Positions 34,239-43,514 of a stretch of 64,000 nt of DNA are shown here, one piece after another. The stretch is from Paenarthrobacter sp. PH39-S1 (lineage in GTDB: Bacteria; Actinomycetota; Actinomycetes; Actinomycetales; Micrococcaceae). Within the stretch, counting starts at the first letter, position 1; every line of letters begins with the position of its first letter. The notes below the pieces were generated by a model. The model was given only the letters and a program-made list of their open reading frames with translations. It was not told the origin of the DNA and did not search any database. The stretch covers positions 186,001 through 250,000 of the forward strand of contig NZ_JASISR010000002.1 of assembly GCF_030063245.1 (NCBI RefSeq). Reading direction: 5' to 3'. Position numbers and translations under genes: made by a program.

Positions 34239-34332
34239 AAGGTGGTGTCGGACTGCGGAACCCCCGGGCTCCATCTTCTAGCCGCTTCGAGCGGCCTAAC
34301 GCCGAGAGGCGCTCTCAGTCCGGCACCACCTT
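34239..34332. other. Cloverleaf-like structured element
   Basis: A long closing stem, AAGGTGGTGTCGGACTG (34239-34255) with CAGTCCGGCACCACCTT (34316-34332), pairs over 17 positions with one G-U. Inside it are three small hairpins: GGAACC/GGCTCC (about 34257-34272), GCCGCT-tcg-AGCGGC (34281-34295), and CGCC-GAGA-GGCG (34300-34311) with a GNRA loop. The element could be a non-coding RNA, a cis-regulatory RNA, or a palindromic repeat/recombination site. It lies between the peptide locus and the DUF47 gene. I do not recognise it as a known class. Confidence 0.5.
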
Positions 34333-34498
34333 TATGCCCCAAACGGGCCGCCACGACTCTCCGATGCCCGGCGGATCCCCTGATTGCCGAGGATATCGGA
34401 TTCCGCGGGTGAGGGCGCCGGCAAGTAATGTTAGGGCACAGCCCCGGCTTCGATAGCCGCTCCTTGGGCAGCCGGCAGATCGAATCGGGAAGGTATTC

Positions 34499-35116
34499 AT
34501 GAAACTGCGCCTCTTCCCGCAGGAAAGGGCAGGGCTGCGAATCCTGTCGGCGATGGCGCAGGAAATTGTCCTCGGCGTGCACACCCTCTCCGAACTGCTC
34601 GGAGCTTCCGCCTCCGAGTTTGAGCCGTTGGCGGAGCAGATGCGCCTGCACGAAGCGGCCTCAAGCAATCTTCTGGTCTCACTGCTGACGCATATGAGAA
34701 CCAGTTTCATAAACCCGCTGCCCCGTGAAGATCTTTTTGCACTGGCCCGGTTCCTCAACGAGGCGATCGAAAAGCTTGCCGGTGCGGCGGAGCTGATCAC
34801 GCTGAACAAACTGGAGCGCATCCCCGCGCGTGCGTCGGACCAACTGGAGGTTATTGCACGCCAGGCCGAGCTCACCGTGGAGGCGATGGGCCGGATGGAC
34901 AATCTGGAGAAACTCGAGGACTACTGGATCCAGGTCCTGCGCCTGGCCAAGCGCGCCGAGCACACGCACCGGGTCTTCGTCAGCGAGCTGCTCCGGGACC
35001 ACAAGCCGATGGCCTATGTACGCTACCGGGACGTCGCCGATCAGCTGGTCAACGTCACCAAGGACATGCGCCAGATCGCGACCCAGGTGGGCAGCATCAT
35101 CGTCAAGGAATCCTAA
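34499..35116 (+). CDS. DUF47 (PhoU-like) phosphate-transport accessory protein
   Basis: Helical protein of 205 residues with GGGAAGG upstream of the ATG. It has the PhoU-like DUF47 pattern: MKLRLFPQERAGLRILSAMA at the start, THMRTSFINPLPREDLFALA with the acidic metal-binding helix, and NLEKLEDYWIQVLRLAKRAE. DUF47 proteins accompany PiT transporters and regulate phosphate uptake. The stop codon is one base from the TTG start of the PiT gene, showing a two-gene operon. Confidence 0.9.
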   Translation: MKLRLFPQERAGLRILSAMAQEIVLGVHTLSELLGASASEFEPLAEQMRLHEAASSNLLVSLLTHMRTSFINPLPREDLFALARFLNEAIEKLAGAAELITLNKLERIPARASDQLEVIARQAELTVEAMGRMDNLEKLEDYWIQVLRLAKRAEHTHRVFVSELLRDHKPMAYVRYRDVADQLVNVTKDMRQIATQVGSIIVKES

Positions 35117-35117
35117 C

Positions 35118-36128
35118 TTGGCCACCGCTTTCCTGCTCGTCGTGGTGATCCTGGCCGCCGGTTTTGCGTTCCTGAACGGCTTCCGTGATGCTTCGTCTGC
35201 CGTCGCCATTGCCGTTCGTAACCGTTCCCTGACGCCCAGCATCGCTGTCCTGCTGGCCGGATTCTTTAACCTCGCCGGCGCCCTGCTCAGTGGCTCCTTT
35301 GCCGTGGCGGTCGGGGGGAGGTTGTTCAGCCTGCCGCGGGGAACGGCCGGTCTGGCCCTGCTGGCCGCTGCGCTCACTGCGGCCTGCCTGTGGGGCGTTT
35401 ACCAATGGCGGCGGGGCTACCCGTCGTCTTCCACGCATGCGCTCATCGGTGGGCTCGCCGGCGCATCCTCGGCATCGACGCTCGTCGGTGAACAGCCGCT
35501 GCACGGACTGGACTCCACCCTGCTGACACTGGTGGTCCTTCCGCTGCTGCTCTCGCCCGTAGTCGCCTTCGCATTGTCATTCCTCACGGTCTATCCCGCA
35601 GTTTGGGCGTCGCGGCATTCGCAGCCGAGTTTCGTCAACCGTCGGGTCCGCCGGGTGCAGGCGGTGGGGACGGCGGCCGTCGCCTTCGGTCACGGCCTGC
35701 AGGACGCTCAACGGACGACTACGGTGCTGCTGTTGGCGCTGGCGGCGGCCGGGCTCGGCGGCACGGGCGCGGTACCCGCCTGGGTACTGATTTTTTCCGC
35801 CGTTCTGCTCGCCGCGGGCACGCTGACCGGCGGCTGGCGCGTCTCTTACACCCTGGGCAGCCGGCTGGCCAAGATCGACCCGATGCGGGGCATGGTGGCG
35901 CAGCTGGTCAGCTCCGTACTGCTTTTCATCGGCGCCATCGGGCTGCATCTGCCGCTGTCCACCACTCATACGGTGACGTCGTCAATTATCGGCGCCGGCC
36001 TTAACCAGCGGTTCTCGGTGACCAACGGCCGGCTTTGGCTGCGGATTCTGCGCGCTTGGGTGGCCACCCCCATCGCCGCGGCGGTGCTGGGCGCGATCCT
36101 TTACCTCGCAGTCTCCCCACTGATTTAG
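35118..36128 (+). CDS. pit: PiT-family inorganic phosphate transporter
   Basis: Transporter of 336 residues with about ten membrane segments. It carries the two inverted PiT signatures, GFAFLNGFRDASSAVAIAV near the N-terminus and VAFGHGLQDAQRTTTVLLLA in the second half, and ends with LSTTHTVTSSIIGAG. It imports metal-phosphate with protons. The TTG start directly follows the DUF47 stop; no better ATG or GTG exists. The high-affinity Pst system lies next to it on the opposite strand. Confidence 0.9.
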   Translation: MATAFLLVVVILAAGFAFLNGFRDASSAVAIAVRNRSLTPSIAVLLAGFFNLAGALLSGSFAVAVGGRLFSLPRGTAGLALLAAALTAACLWGVYQWRRGYPSSSTHALIGGLAGASSASTLVGEQPLHGLDSTLLTLVVLPLLLSPVVAFALSFLTVYPAVWASRHSQPSFVNRRVRRVQAVGTAAVAFGHGLQDAQRTTTVLLLALAAAGLGGTGAVPAWVLIFSAVLLAAGTLTGGWRVSYTLGSRLAKIDPMRGMVAQLVSSVLLFIGAIGLHLPLSTTHTVTSSIIGAGLNQRFSVTNGRLWLRILRAWVATPIAAAVLGAILYLAVSPLI

Positions 36129-36203
36129 CTTGCGGCAAAAGTGGCGCAGCACGGTGCGCTTCCCGGTGCACGACCGGCCCACAACCGGAAAGAGCCGGGA
36201 ACC

Positions 36204-36983
36204 CTAGCCGAAGCGGCCGGAAACGTAGTCCTCGGTGGACTTCTGCATCGGGTTGTTGAAGATCGTGGTGGTCTCCGCATACTCGATCAGCTTCCCCGGT
36301 TTTCCGGTCCCGGCGATATTAAAGAACGCGGTCTTGTCCGAAACCCGGGCGGCCTGCTGCATATTGTGCGTCACAATCACCACCGTGAAGCTGTCCTTGA
36401 GTTCATTGATCAGATCCTCGACGGCCAGCGTGGAGATCGGGTCAAGAGCGGAGCACGGCTCATCCATCAACAGGACCTGCGGCTCCACCGCTATGGCCCG
36501 GGCGATGCACAGACGCTGCTGCTGGCCACCGGAAAGCCCCTGGCCGGGCTTTTCCAGCCGGTCCTTGACCTCATTCCACAGATTTGCGGCGAGGAGGGAC
36601 TTCTCCACGAGATCGTCTGCGGCGGACCGTGAGATGCGCTTGTTGTTCAGCCGCACCCCGGCCAGCACATTCTCCTTGATGGACATGGTGGGAAACGGGT
36701 TGGGGCGCTGGAAGACCATGCCGATCTGGCGGCGGACCGTCACCGGGTCAACACCGGCGCCGTAGAGGTCGTCGCCGTCCACCAGCACCTGGCCCTTGAC
36801 GTGCGCACCCGGAATCACCTCATGCATCCGATTCAAGGTCCGCAGCAGGGTCGACTTCCCACAGCCCGACGGACCGATGAAGGCCGTGACGGATTTCGGG
36901 GCGATGTCGATGCTGACATCGTGGACGGCCAGAAAATCCCCGTAGTAGACATCAAGGTCTTTGACATTCACGCTCTTGGACAT
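36204..36983 (-). CDS. pstB: Phosphate ABC transporter ATP-binding protein
   Basis: ABC ATPase of 259 residues. Walker A is [17 protein letters not shown], the signature is [16 protein letters not shown], and Walker B is [16 protein letters not shown]. These are typical of PstB, including the [10 protein letters not shown] segment. AAGGAAGAAC precedes the ATG. It powers phosphate import through PstA and PstC and is the last gene of pstSCAB. No phoU follows in the window. Confidence 0.95.
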   Translation of the reverse strand: MSKSVNVKDLDVYYGDFLAVHDVSIDIAPKSVTAFIGPSGCGKSTLLRTLNRMHEVIPGAHVKGQVLVDGDDLYGAGVDPVTVRRQIGMVFQRPNPFPTMSIKENVLAGVRLNNKRISRSAADDLVEKSLLAANLWNEVKDRLEKPGQGLSGGQQQRLCIARAIAVEPQVLLMDEPCSALDPISTLAVEDLINELKDSFTVVIVTHNMQQAARVSDKTAFFNIAGTGKPGKLIEYAETTTIFNNPMQKSTEDYVSGRFG

Positions 36984-36997
36984 GTTCTTCCTTCTAA

Positions 36998-38098
36998 CTA
37001 CCGTGAGGTTTTGGGCGCGAAGATCATGGCGATGATCCGCGCCATCAGATTCAGGACAACCACCAACAGCACCAGCAGCAGCGCCGCGCCCCACGCCTGG
37101 TTGTTGGACAGATCGATGTCCTGCCCCGGGAACTTGTAGCCGGTGTACGCCATCACCGGAAGCGTCTGCATGGGGCCCGAAAGGGGATTGGCATTGAACG
37201 AATCAGTAAAGCTCGCAGCCATGAAAATCGGTGCGGTCTCACCGATCACCCGGGCAATGGCCAGCGTGATCCCGGTGGCGATACCCGCTATCGCAGTGGG
37301 AATAACGATCCGCGTGATGGTGACGTATTTTGTTACGCCGAGGGCGTACGACGCCTCGCGCAGATCCGCCGGCACGAGCCGCAGCATTTCTTCACAGGAA
37401 CGCACGACCGTCGGAATCATCAGAACCGAAAGGGCGACGGCGGCGGACAGTCCGCTGAATGCCTTCGGTCCCAGCAGTAAAGTGAAGAGCGAGAACGCAA
37501 ACAGGCCGGCGACAATGGAGGGGATGCCGGTCATCACATCGACCAGGAAGTTCACCGTGCGGCGCAGCCAGAAGGTGGGATGGGCGTATTCGACCAGGTA
37601 GATGGCCGTCAGCAGACCAATGGGCACGGAGAACAGCGTGGCCAGGCCGGTGATCTGCAGCGTTCCGACGATCGCCTGCAACGCGCCGGAGGAGGAAACC
37701 AGTTCGAGGGTATCCGGATCAATATGGGCCGCTCCCCCTGAGGTGCTGATGAACTCCCAGCTGAGGATACCCAATCCCTTGCTGACGACGGTCCACAGCG
37801 TGGACACCAGTGGGGCCAGAGCGAGGATAAAAGCCGTACAGACCAATCCACTGACCAGACGGTCCAGCGCCTTCCGCCGATTCTCCTTCATCAGGGAGAG
37901 CGAATAAATGGCAATCAGGTAGAACACCCCAGTGAAAACCAGCAGACCAAACCAGTTGAAACCGATCAGACCCTGGAGCGCTGCGGCAAGGATAAAGCCA
38001 CCGATTACGGTGTAGAGCGTGGAGCGCTTCGGCAGCTGCCCGGTGGTCAGGCGGTTACGCACAGCAGGGAGCCTCGCGGATTCAGTGGCTGTGGTCAT
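36998..38098 (-). CDS. pstA: Phosphate ABC transporter permease PstA
   Basis: Membrane subunit of 366 residues with an extended N-terminus of about 30 polar residues. Three segments precede the six-segment permease core. The loop contacting PstB reads [20 protein letters not shown] near residue 260, and [19 protein letters not shown] is conserved. It forms the channel with PstC. The start overlaps the pstC stop by four bases. Confidence 0.94.
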   Translation of the reverse strand: MTTATESARLPAVRNRLTTGQLPKRSTLYTVIGGFILAAALQGLIGFNWFGLLVFTGVFYLIAIYSLSLMKENRRKALDRLVSGLVCTAFILALAPLVSTLWTVVSKGLGILSWEFISTSGGAAHIDPDTLELVSSSGALQAIVGTLQITGLATLFSVPIGLLTAIYLVEYAHPTFWLRRTVNFLVDVMTGIPSIVAGLFAFSLFTLLLGPKAFSGLSAAVALSVLMIPTVVRSCEEMLRLVPADLREASYALGVTKYVTITRIVIPTAIAGIATGITLAIARVIGETAPIFMAASFTDSFNANPLSGPMQTLPVMAYTGYKFPGQDIDLSNNQAWGAALLLVLLVVVLNLMARIIAMIFAPKTSR

Positions 38099-39303
38099 GG
38101 CTGGTCTCCTTCGGCGCGCTTGTCGAGGCCTGCTCCGAACCCGGCACTCACGGCGGTGCGGGCCGCCGCGACATCCCCGTCGGCACCGTCGGCACCGTCG
38201 TAGCCGTCGTCGCCGAGGCGTTCCTGCCGGTGAGCGGCCAGCGGGCTCAGCATCTCGTCATCCTCTGCATCCGCTGCAGATACGCCGTCGCCCCGTCCCG
38301 GGTCCGAACCCCGCGGGTTGCCGGCGTCGCGGACTTTTTTCCGGCGCGGCTTGGCGTTGACGATCAGCCGGGCCACCATGTTCACCGCCAGCGAAATGAC
38401 GAACAGCACCAGTCCGGTCCCGATCAGCGCATCACGCTGAAGTCCGGTGGCTATCGGAAAGTTCAGGGCAATGTTGGACGCAATCGTCTGCGGGTTCTCG
38501 CCCTCGGTGATCAACCGGAAGGAGACGACAATGGCCGGGGAAATGATCATGGCCACGGCCATCGTTTCACCCAGCGCTCTTCCCAATCCCAGCAGGATGG
38601 CGCTGACCACGCCGGACCGGCCGTACGGGAACACGGCAAGCCTGATCATTTCCCAGCGGGTGGAACCCAGCGCCAGCGCCGCCTCCTCATGCAGTTTCGG
38701 GGTCTGCAGGAATATTTCACGGGAGATGGAGGTGATGATCGGCAGGACCATTACCGCCAACACCACCGCCCCGGTGAGAATGCTGGACCCCGTGGAGGTG
38801 ACACTGCCACTGAAGAACGGAATCCAACCAAGGTAGGCGTTGAGCCACTCCTGCAGGGGCAGCAGAAACGGACGCATCACCATGATGCCCCAGAGCCCGT
38901 ACACCACGGAGGGCACGGCGGCCAGCAGATCGATGATGTAGCCGAGGAAGTTGGCCATCTTCCGCGGGCTGTAGTGCGAGATGAAAAGCGCGATACCGAT
39001 CGCTACCGGAGTCGCCATCAGCAGCGCGAGAACCGAAGCCCAGACCGTGCCAAAGGCAAGCGGCCCCACATAGGACCAGAAGCCGGAAAACCCACCCGTG
39101 ACGCCAGTCTTCAGATCGGGATTGGTGGTCCAGTTCGCACCTATCGCCGGGAGGGCCCGGATGATCAGGAACAGCGCCACTCCGGCCAGAATGACCATGA
39201 TGGACACGGCGGCCGAGGTGCTCAGGAACTTGAAAACCCGGTCCGCCGGCCTGGCCCTGGCGGTAACCCGCCGGGCCGGAACAACTGCAGAAGAAGTGCT
39301 CAC
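38095..39303 (-). CDS. pstC: Phosphate ABC transporter permease PstC
   Basis: Membrane subunit of 402 residues starting at GTG (reading STSSAVVPARR) with AGAAAG upstream; another GTG six codons earlier lacks a clear site. Six membrane segments include LLAAVPSVVYGLWGIMVMRP, and the PstB-contact loop EEAALALGSTRWEMIRLAVF. An unusual acidic, disordered C-terminal tail of about 85 residues (GNPRGSDPGRGDGVSAADAE and DGYDGADGADGD) extends beyond the normal end. It pairs with PstA. Confidence 0.93.
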   Translation of the reverse strand: MSTSSAVVPARRVTARARPADRVFKFLSTSAAVSIMVILAGVALFLIIRALPAIGANWTTNPDLKTGVTGGFSGFWSYVGPLAFGTVWASVLALLMATPVAIGIALFISHYSPRKMANFLGYIIDLLAAVPSVVYGLWGIMVMRPFLLPLQEWLNAYLGWIPFFSGSVTSTGSSILTGAVVLAVMVLPIITSISREIFLQTPKLHEEAALALGSTRWEMIRLAVFPYGRSGVVSAILLGLGRALGETMAVAMIISPAIVVSFRLITEGENPQTIASNIALNFPIATGLQRDALIGTGLVLFVISLAVNMVARLIVNAKPRRKKVRDAGNPRGSDPGRGDGVSAADAEDDEMLSPLAAHRQERLGDDGYDGADGADGDVAAARTAVSAGFGAGLDKRAEGDQP

Positions 39304-39410
39304 GTCGCGCTTTCTTTTCACCAGTGCTGGATAACTGCGAACCGGGGCAGTCCGGCCGGCCGGACTGCGGGCGGCCGGACTGTGCAGTTCGGTTCCGTTC
39401 GGTTGGGAGA

Positions 39411-40529
39411 CTAGGAAACCGTCTTCAGGGTTTCCCGGATCTTTTCGGCCAGGGCCGACGGGAGCGGCGCCGAGCCTGCGTTCTTCGCCGCAATCTTCTG
39501 TCCCTGATCGCTGACAACGTAGCCGATGTACGCGGTGGCCAGCTTGGCCTGGGCGGCGTCCTTGAACGTGGTGCACAGGATGTCGTAGGAGATCAGCGGG
39601 ATCGGGTACGCATCCCCGGTGGTCAGCTTGGTGTAGTCAATGTCCTGGGACAGGTCACCAGCCACGCCGCTCTTGGCCGGGGTCACAGCGGTGGCAACGG
39701 CCTTGGTGACGCCGTCCTGGCTGAAGGAAACGTACTTGTCGCCGGCCTTGATGGCAGCAGCGCTCAGGTCGCCGATCGCGCTGTGGTCTGCGTAGCCGAT
39801 GGTGCCGTCACCGGCCTTAACCGTGTTGACGACACCGGAACCGCCCTGCTGGGCCGAAGAGCCGGCGACCGGCCATTTGTTGCTGACCGGTGTTGTCCAG
39901 ACGGCAGGAGCCATCTGGTGCAGATAGTTGGTGAAGTTCTGCGTGGTGCCTGAGCCGTCCGAGCGGGTCACCGTGGTGATCGTCGTCGAGGGCAGAGTGA
40001 CTCCGGGATTGTCTGCCTTGAGGGCGGCGTCGTCCCAGGTCTTGATCTGCTGCGTGAAGATCTTCGCCAGCGTCTCGGCCGAGAGCTGGAGCTTGTCCAC
40101 GCCCTTAAGGTTGAACACGATCGAGACACCGTCCAGATAGACGGGAAGGTTCACCGCACCTCCGATGCCGCAGACAGCCTGGGCCTTGGTGGCCTGGTCG
40201 ACGGAGAGATAGGCGTCCGAACCGGCGAAGTCGTAGGAGCCGGCGGTGAAGTTGGTGACACCGCCACCGGATCCCTGGGATTTGTCATAATTGACTGCCA
40301 CTTTCGCGGCTTGGGCCTTGAACCCGGCACTCCAGGCGGCCTGGGCATTGGCTTGAGCGCTGGAACCGCCGGCGGTGATGGTCCCGGACAGGGAGCCATA
40401 GTCCGCGGCGGCCGAAGACGCAACCGGCGAGGATGACGTGGCGCCAGTGGAGCTGCCGCCGCAGGCGGTCAGTGCGAGAGCGCCGGCCGCGATTACTGCC
40501 GCGGTCTGGCCAAAGCGAAGAGCCTTCAC
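39411..40529 (-). CDS. pstS: Periplasmic-type phosphate-binding lipoprotein PstS
   Basis: Substrate-binding protein of 372 residues. The lipoprotein signal ends at LALTAC with lipidated C23, followed by a Ser/Ala linker. Phosphate-binding loops read GTITAGGSSAQANAQAAW, NYDKSQGSGGGVTNF and TVTRSDGSGTTQNFTNYL, as in actinobacterial PstS. It captures phosphate outside the membrane and delivers it to PstCA. It is the first gene of the operon. A PHO box lies about 210 bases upstream. Confidence 0.95.
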   Translation of the reverse strand: MKALRFGQTAAVIAAGALALTACGGSSTGATSSSPVASSAAADYGSLSGTITAGGSSAQANAQAAWSAGFKAQAAKVAVNYDKSQGSGGGVTNFTAGSYDFAGSDAYLSVDQATKAQAVCGIGGAVNLPVYLDGVSIVFNLKGVDKLQLSAETLAKIFTQQIKTWDDAALKADNPGVTLPSTTITTVTRSDGSGTTQNFTNYLHQMAPAVWTTPVSNKWPVAGSSAQQGGSGVVNTVKAGDGTIGYADHSAIGDLSAAAIKAGDKYVSFSQDGVTKAVATAVTPAKSGVAGDLSQDIDYTKLTTGDAYPIPLISYDILCTTFKDAAQAKLATAYIGYVVSDQGQKIAAKNAGSAPLPSALAEKIRETLKTVS

Positions 40530-40739
40530 TAATTTTGCCCCTTCCAGGGAATAGCTGACAATTGGTCCCGGTGGGAATCCGGGACATCATCGCGTAAATC
40601 GAGTTGTAGAGCCGGGCCAATCTATTGATCAATCAATGAATCGACCGAGCCAGGGATTCAAGCCGGCTCCGCGATGACGAACGGCGTGGCTTGCCGCTCT
40701 CCAAGCTATGCGCCTCAGGTAACGGGACGGTCGGTGGAA

Positions 40740-40757
40740 GGTGAACGGCCGGTGAAC
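40740..40757 (-). promoter_or_regulatory. PHO box
   Basis: On the - strand the sequence is GTTCACC-GGCC-GTTCACC: two perfect direct repeats at 11-bp pitch, matching the actinobacterial PhoP binding consensus. It lies between pstS (about 210 bases away, - strand) and the FUSC gene (65 bases away, + strand). Orientation matches pstS. Confidence 0.75.
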
Positions 40758-40821
40758 AGCGGCCGGACGTTTGCGGACCGCCCCCGGCGTTGGGCGGGGA
40801 GGCGGCACTTAGACTTGCCAC

Positions 40822-41946
40822 ATGCCAAATCCCAGGGGAGCCGCCCCGCTGCGTTATCTGCGGGTCCAGACCCGTGTCGGGCTGCGGCGCAGCTCGGCCT
40901 CCCTGCGGCCCGCGCTGCAGATGACGGTCTGCGCTATCGGCGCCTATGCCTTCGCCGAATATGTGCTGGGCCATGCCGGCCCCCTTTTCGCGGCCACGTC
41001 CTCCCTGATCGCACTGGGATTCTCGCGCGAGGCACGGCTGCGCCGAGTCCTGGAAGTCGGCATCGGCTGTACTCTGGGAATCGTGGTCGGCGATCTGCTG
41101 CTTACCTCACTCGGATCGGGGATCTGGCAGGCCGCGCTGGTGCTTTTCCTATCCATCATGCTGGCACGTTTCCTGGACGGCGGAGTCATCTTCACCACAC
41201 AATTAGCGCTGCAGTCCGTACTCGTCGTACTCCTTCCTGCGCCCGTCGGCGGTCCCTTCACCCGCAGCCTGGACGCCGTCGTCGGCGGTTGTTTTGCCCT
41301 GGCCGTCGCGTTCCTGACGCCGTCTGATCCCCGGCGGGAACCAAAAAATGATCTGCGGAAGCTGCTCGATGAACTCTCCCAGGTACTCCGCGGCTGCTCC
41401 AACGCGCTGATCTACAGTGACTCCACCCTGGCCTGGCACGCATTGGTCCGGGCCAGAGGCACCCAGACGCTGCTGGATTCTATGCGGACGTCGCTGAAGT
41501 CCTCGAAGGAGGTGGCCACGCTTTCGCCCGTCTTCCGGCAACACCGCGGAGAGATCCACGAACTCTCGCACACCCTGGGCTTTGTGGACCTGGCATTGCG
41601 CAACAGCCGTGTCTTTGCCCGCAGACTCGCCAGCGCCATCAACAACGCCGCCCTCTCGGACGAGGGGACCGAGTACATTTCGGAGGTCCTGACGGAGACC
41701 GCGGACGCGGTGGATGAGCTGGTCATTGCCTTGTCGGACCCGGCCGCCACCCTCCGCTCCCGGTACCTGCACAATGCCCGCTGGTCCCTGGCCGCCGTCG
41801 CGTCCCGGCTGCATCCCGATCAGCTCGGAATCCAGCGGCTCGAAGGCGAAACCGTGGTGATGCTGTTCCGCCCGCTGATGGTTGACCTGCTGGAGGCCGC
41901 GGGCATGGACCACAGGGAAGCCCTGGACCTGTTGCCGGAAATCTAG
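40822..41946 (+). CDS. FUSC-family (aromatic acid exporter-like) membrane protein
   Basis: Protein of 374 residues. About five to six membrane segments lie in the first 165 residues (ALQMTVCAIGAYAFAEYVLG, LLLTSLGSGIWQAALVLFLS). A cytoplasmic helical domain follows. The fold matches FUSC/ArAE proteins, one half of the size of the E. coli AaeB pump, presumably working as a homo-oligomer. No membrane fusion partner is expected in this Gram-positive lineage. Transcribed divergently from pstS. Confidence 0.8.
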   Translation: MPNPRGAAPLRYLRVQTRVGLRRSSASLRPALQMTVCAIGAYAFAEYVLGHAGPLFAATSSLIALGFSREARLRRVLEVGIGCTLGIVVGDLLLTSLGSGIWQAALVLFLSIMLARFLDGGVIFTTQLALQSVLVVLLPAPVGGPFTRSLDAVVGGCFALAVAFLTPSDPRREPKNDLRKLLDELSQVLRGCSNALIYSDSTLAWHALVRARGTQTLLDSMRTSLKSSKEVATLSPVFRQHRGEIHELSHTLGFVDLALRNSRVFARRLASAINNAALSDEGTEYISEVLTETADAVDELVIALSDPAATLRSRYLHNARWSLAAVASRLHPDQLGIQRLEGETVVMLFRPLMVDLLEAAGMDHREALDLLPEI

Positions 41947-42015
41947 CCGGCCGACCACGGGTGCAGGTCTGTACTGAGTCGGTGGGCTGTCGGTGGGCAC
42001 CGTTACGCTGGTTCA

Positions 42016-43446
42016 ATGGCAACAAAATCGCTCCGGTCCTCGCAGGGCTACAAATGTTCCGAATGCGGCTGGACCACGGTCAAATGGGTGGGCCGCTGTG
42101 GCGAATGCCAAGCATGGGGAACAGTGGAGGAAACAGGCGTCGGTGTTGCACGGACGACGACGGCGACGGCGGTTGCGGTGCCGGCCCGGAAAATTGCGGA
42201 GGTGGATGCCACCAAGGCGGCGTATCTGCCCACCGGAGTACCCGAGCTGGACAGGGTACTGGGCGGCGGCGTAGTCCCGGGCGCGGTGATTCTCCTTGCC
42301 GGCGAGCCCGGCGTCGGGAAATCCACCCTGTTATTGGACGTTGCCGCCAAATTTGCCCGCAACGAGGACCGCACGGAGGTCCGGGACGTGCTGTACATCA
42401 CCGGTGAGGAATCGGCGGCCCAGGTCAAGCTGCGCGCGGACCGGATCGGAGCGGTCGCGGACACGCTCTATCTGAGTGCCGAAACCGATCTGGGGACGGC
42501 GCTTGGCCAAGTGGAGGCACTGACGCCGAAACTGCTGATTATTGATTCCGTTCAGACACTGAGCAGCGCTGCGGTGGACGGCAGCGCCGGCGGGGTCTCG
42601 CAGGTCAGGGAGGTCACGGCCTCCCTGATTGCCGCTGCCAAACGAATGAATATGACCACCCTGTTGGTGGGCCACGTGACAAAGGACGGCTCAATTGCGG
42701 GCCCGCGTTTGCTGGAGCACCTGGTGGATGTGGTCTGCCAGTTCGAGGGCGAACGGCATTCCCGGCTGCGGCTGGTCCGGGCCGTCAAGAACCGCTTCGG
42801 TCCCACCGATGAAGTTGGTTGTTTTGATCTCACCGAGCATGGCATTGTGGGGCTGGCTGATCCCAGCGGGCTGTTCGTTTCCCGCATTAAGGACCCGGTC
42901 TCCGGCACCTGCATCACCGTCACGCTTGAGGGCCGCCGGCCGCTGCTGGCCGAGGTGCAGTCCCTGCTCGCGCCCAGTTCCACTTCGCAGCCGCGCCGTG
43001 CAACCAGCGGGCTGGATTCGTCCCGGGTTGGCATGCTGCTGGCGGTGCTGCAGCAGCGGGCCGGTGCCGATCTGACCGGCGAGGACAGCTATGTCGCCAC
43101 TGTAGGCGGGGTGAAGCTGACCGAGCCGGCCATGGACCTGGCCATTGCGCTGGCCGTCGCTTCCGCCAAATCCAGAGTGGCCATCTCGGCCCGACTGATC
43201 GCCTTTGGTGAAGTGGGGCTGGCCGGGGAGGTGCGTCCGGTTCCAGGCATTAACCAGCGGATCCAGGAGGCGCACCGGCTCGGTTTCACGCACGCAATTG
43301 TGCCGGGCAGCCCGAACGGTCCGGGGACCATCCCCAAGGGATTTTCGGTGAAGGAGGTGCACCATCTTGCCGAAGCGATGGACTTGCTCTTTCACGGTGC
43401 CGCCAAGGAACGTAAGGCAGTTCCGCTTCAGGACAGTGATTTCTGA
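42016..43446 (+). CDS. radA: DNA repair protein RadA
   Basis: RecA-like branch-migration ATPase of 476 residues used in recombinational repair. The zinc finger has C14, C17, C28 and C31 (YKCSECGWTTVKWVGRCGEC). The Walker A is GEPGVGKSTLLLDVA. The RadA-specific KNRFG motif appears in AVKNRFGPTDEVGCF, and the C-terminal Lon-like domain begins near residue 330. It is followed 68 bases later by disA, the standard radA-disA order. Confidence 0.96.
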   Translation: MATKSLRSSQGYKCSECGWTTVKWVGRCGECQAWGTVEETGVGVARTTTATAVAVPARKIAEVDATKAAYLPTGVPELDRVLGGGVVPGAVILLAGEPGVGKSTLLLDVAAKFARNEDRTEVRDVLYITGEESAAQVKLRADRIGAVADTLYLSAETDLGTALGQVEALTPKLLIIDSVQTLSSAAVDGSAGGVSQVREVTASLIAAAKRMNMTTLLVGHVTKDGSIAGPRLLEHLVDVVCQFEGERHSRLRLVRAVKNRFGPTDEVGCFDLTEHGIVGLADPSGLFVSRIKDPVSGTCITVTLEGRRPLLAEVQSLLAPSSTSQPRRATSGLDSSRVGMLLAVLQQRAGADLTGEDSYVATVGGVKLTEPAMDLAIALAVASAKSRVAISARLIAFGEVGLAGEVRPVPGINQRIQEAHRLGFTHAIVPGSPNGPGTIPKGFSVKEVHHLAEAMDLLFHGAAKERKAVPLQDSDF

Positions 43447-43514
43447 CCGGCATATCCCACTATTATTGGCCATGTGACTAACGCGGAAGAAGCCGCGCGC
43501 ACCGCGGAAGGAAT

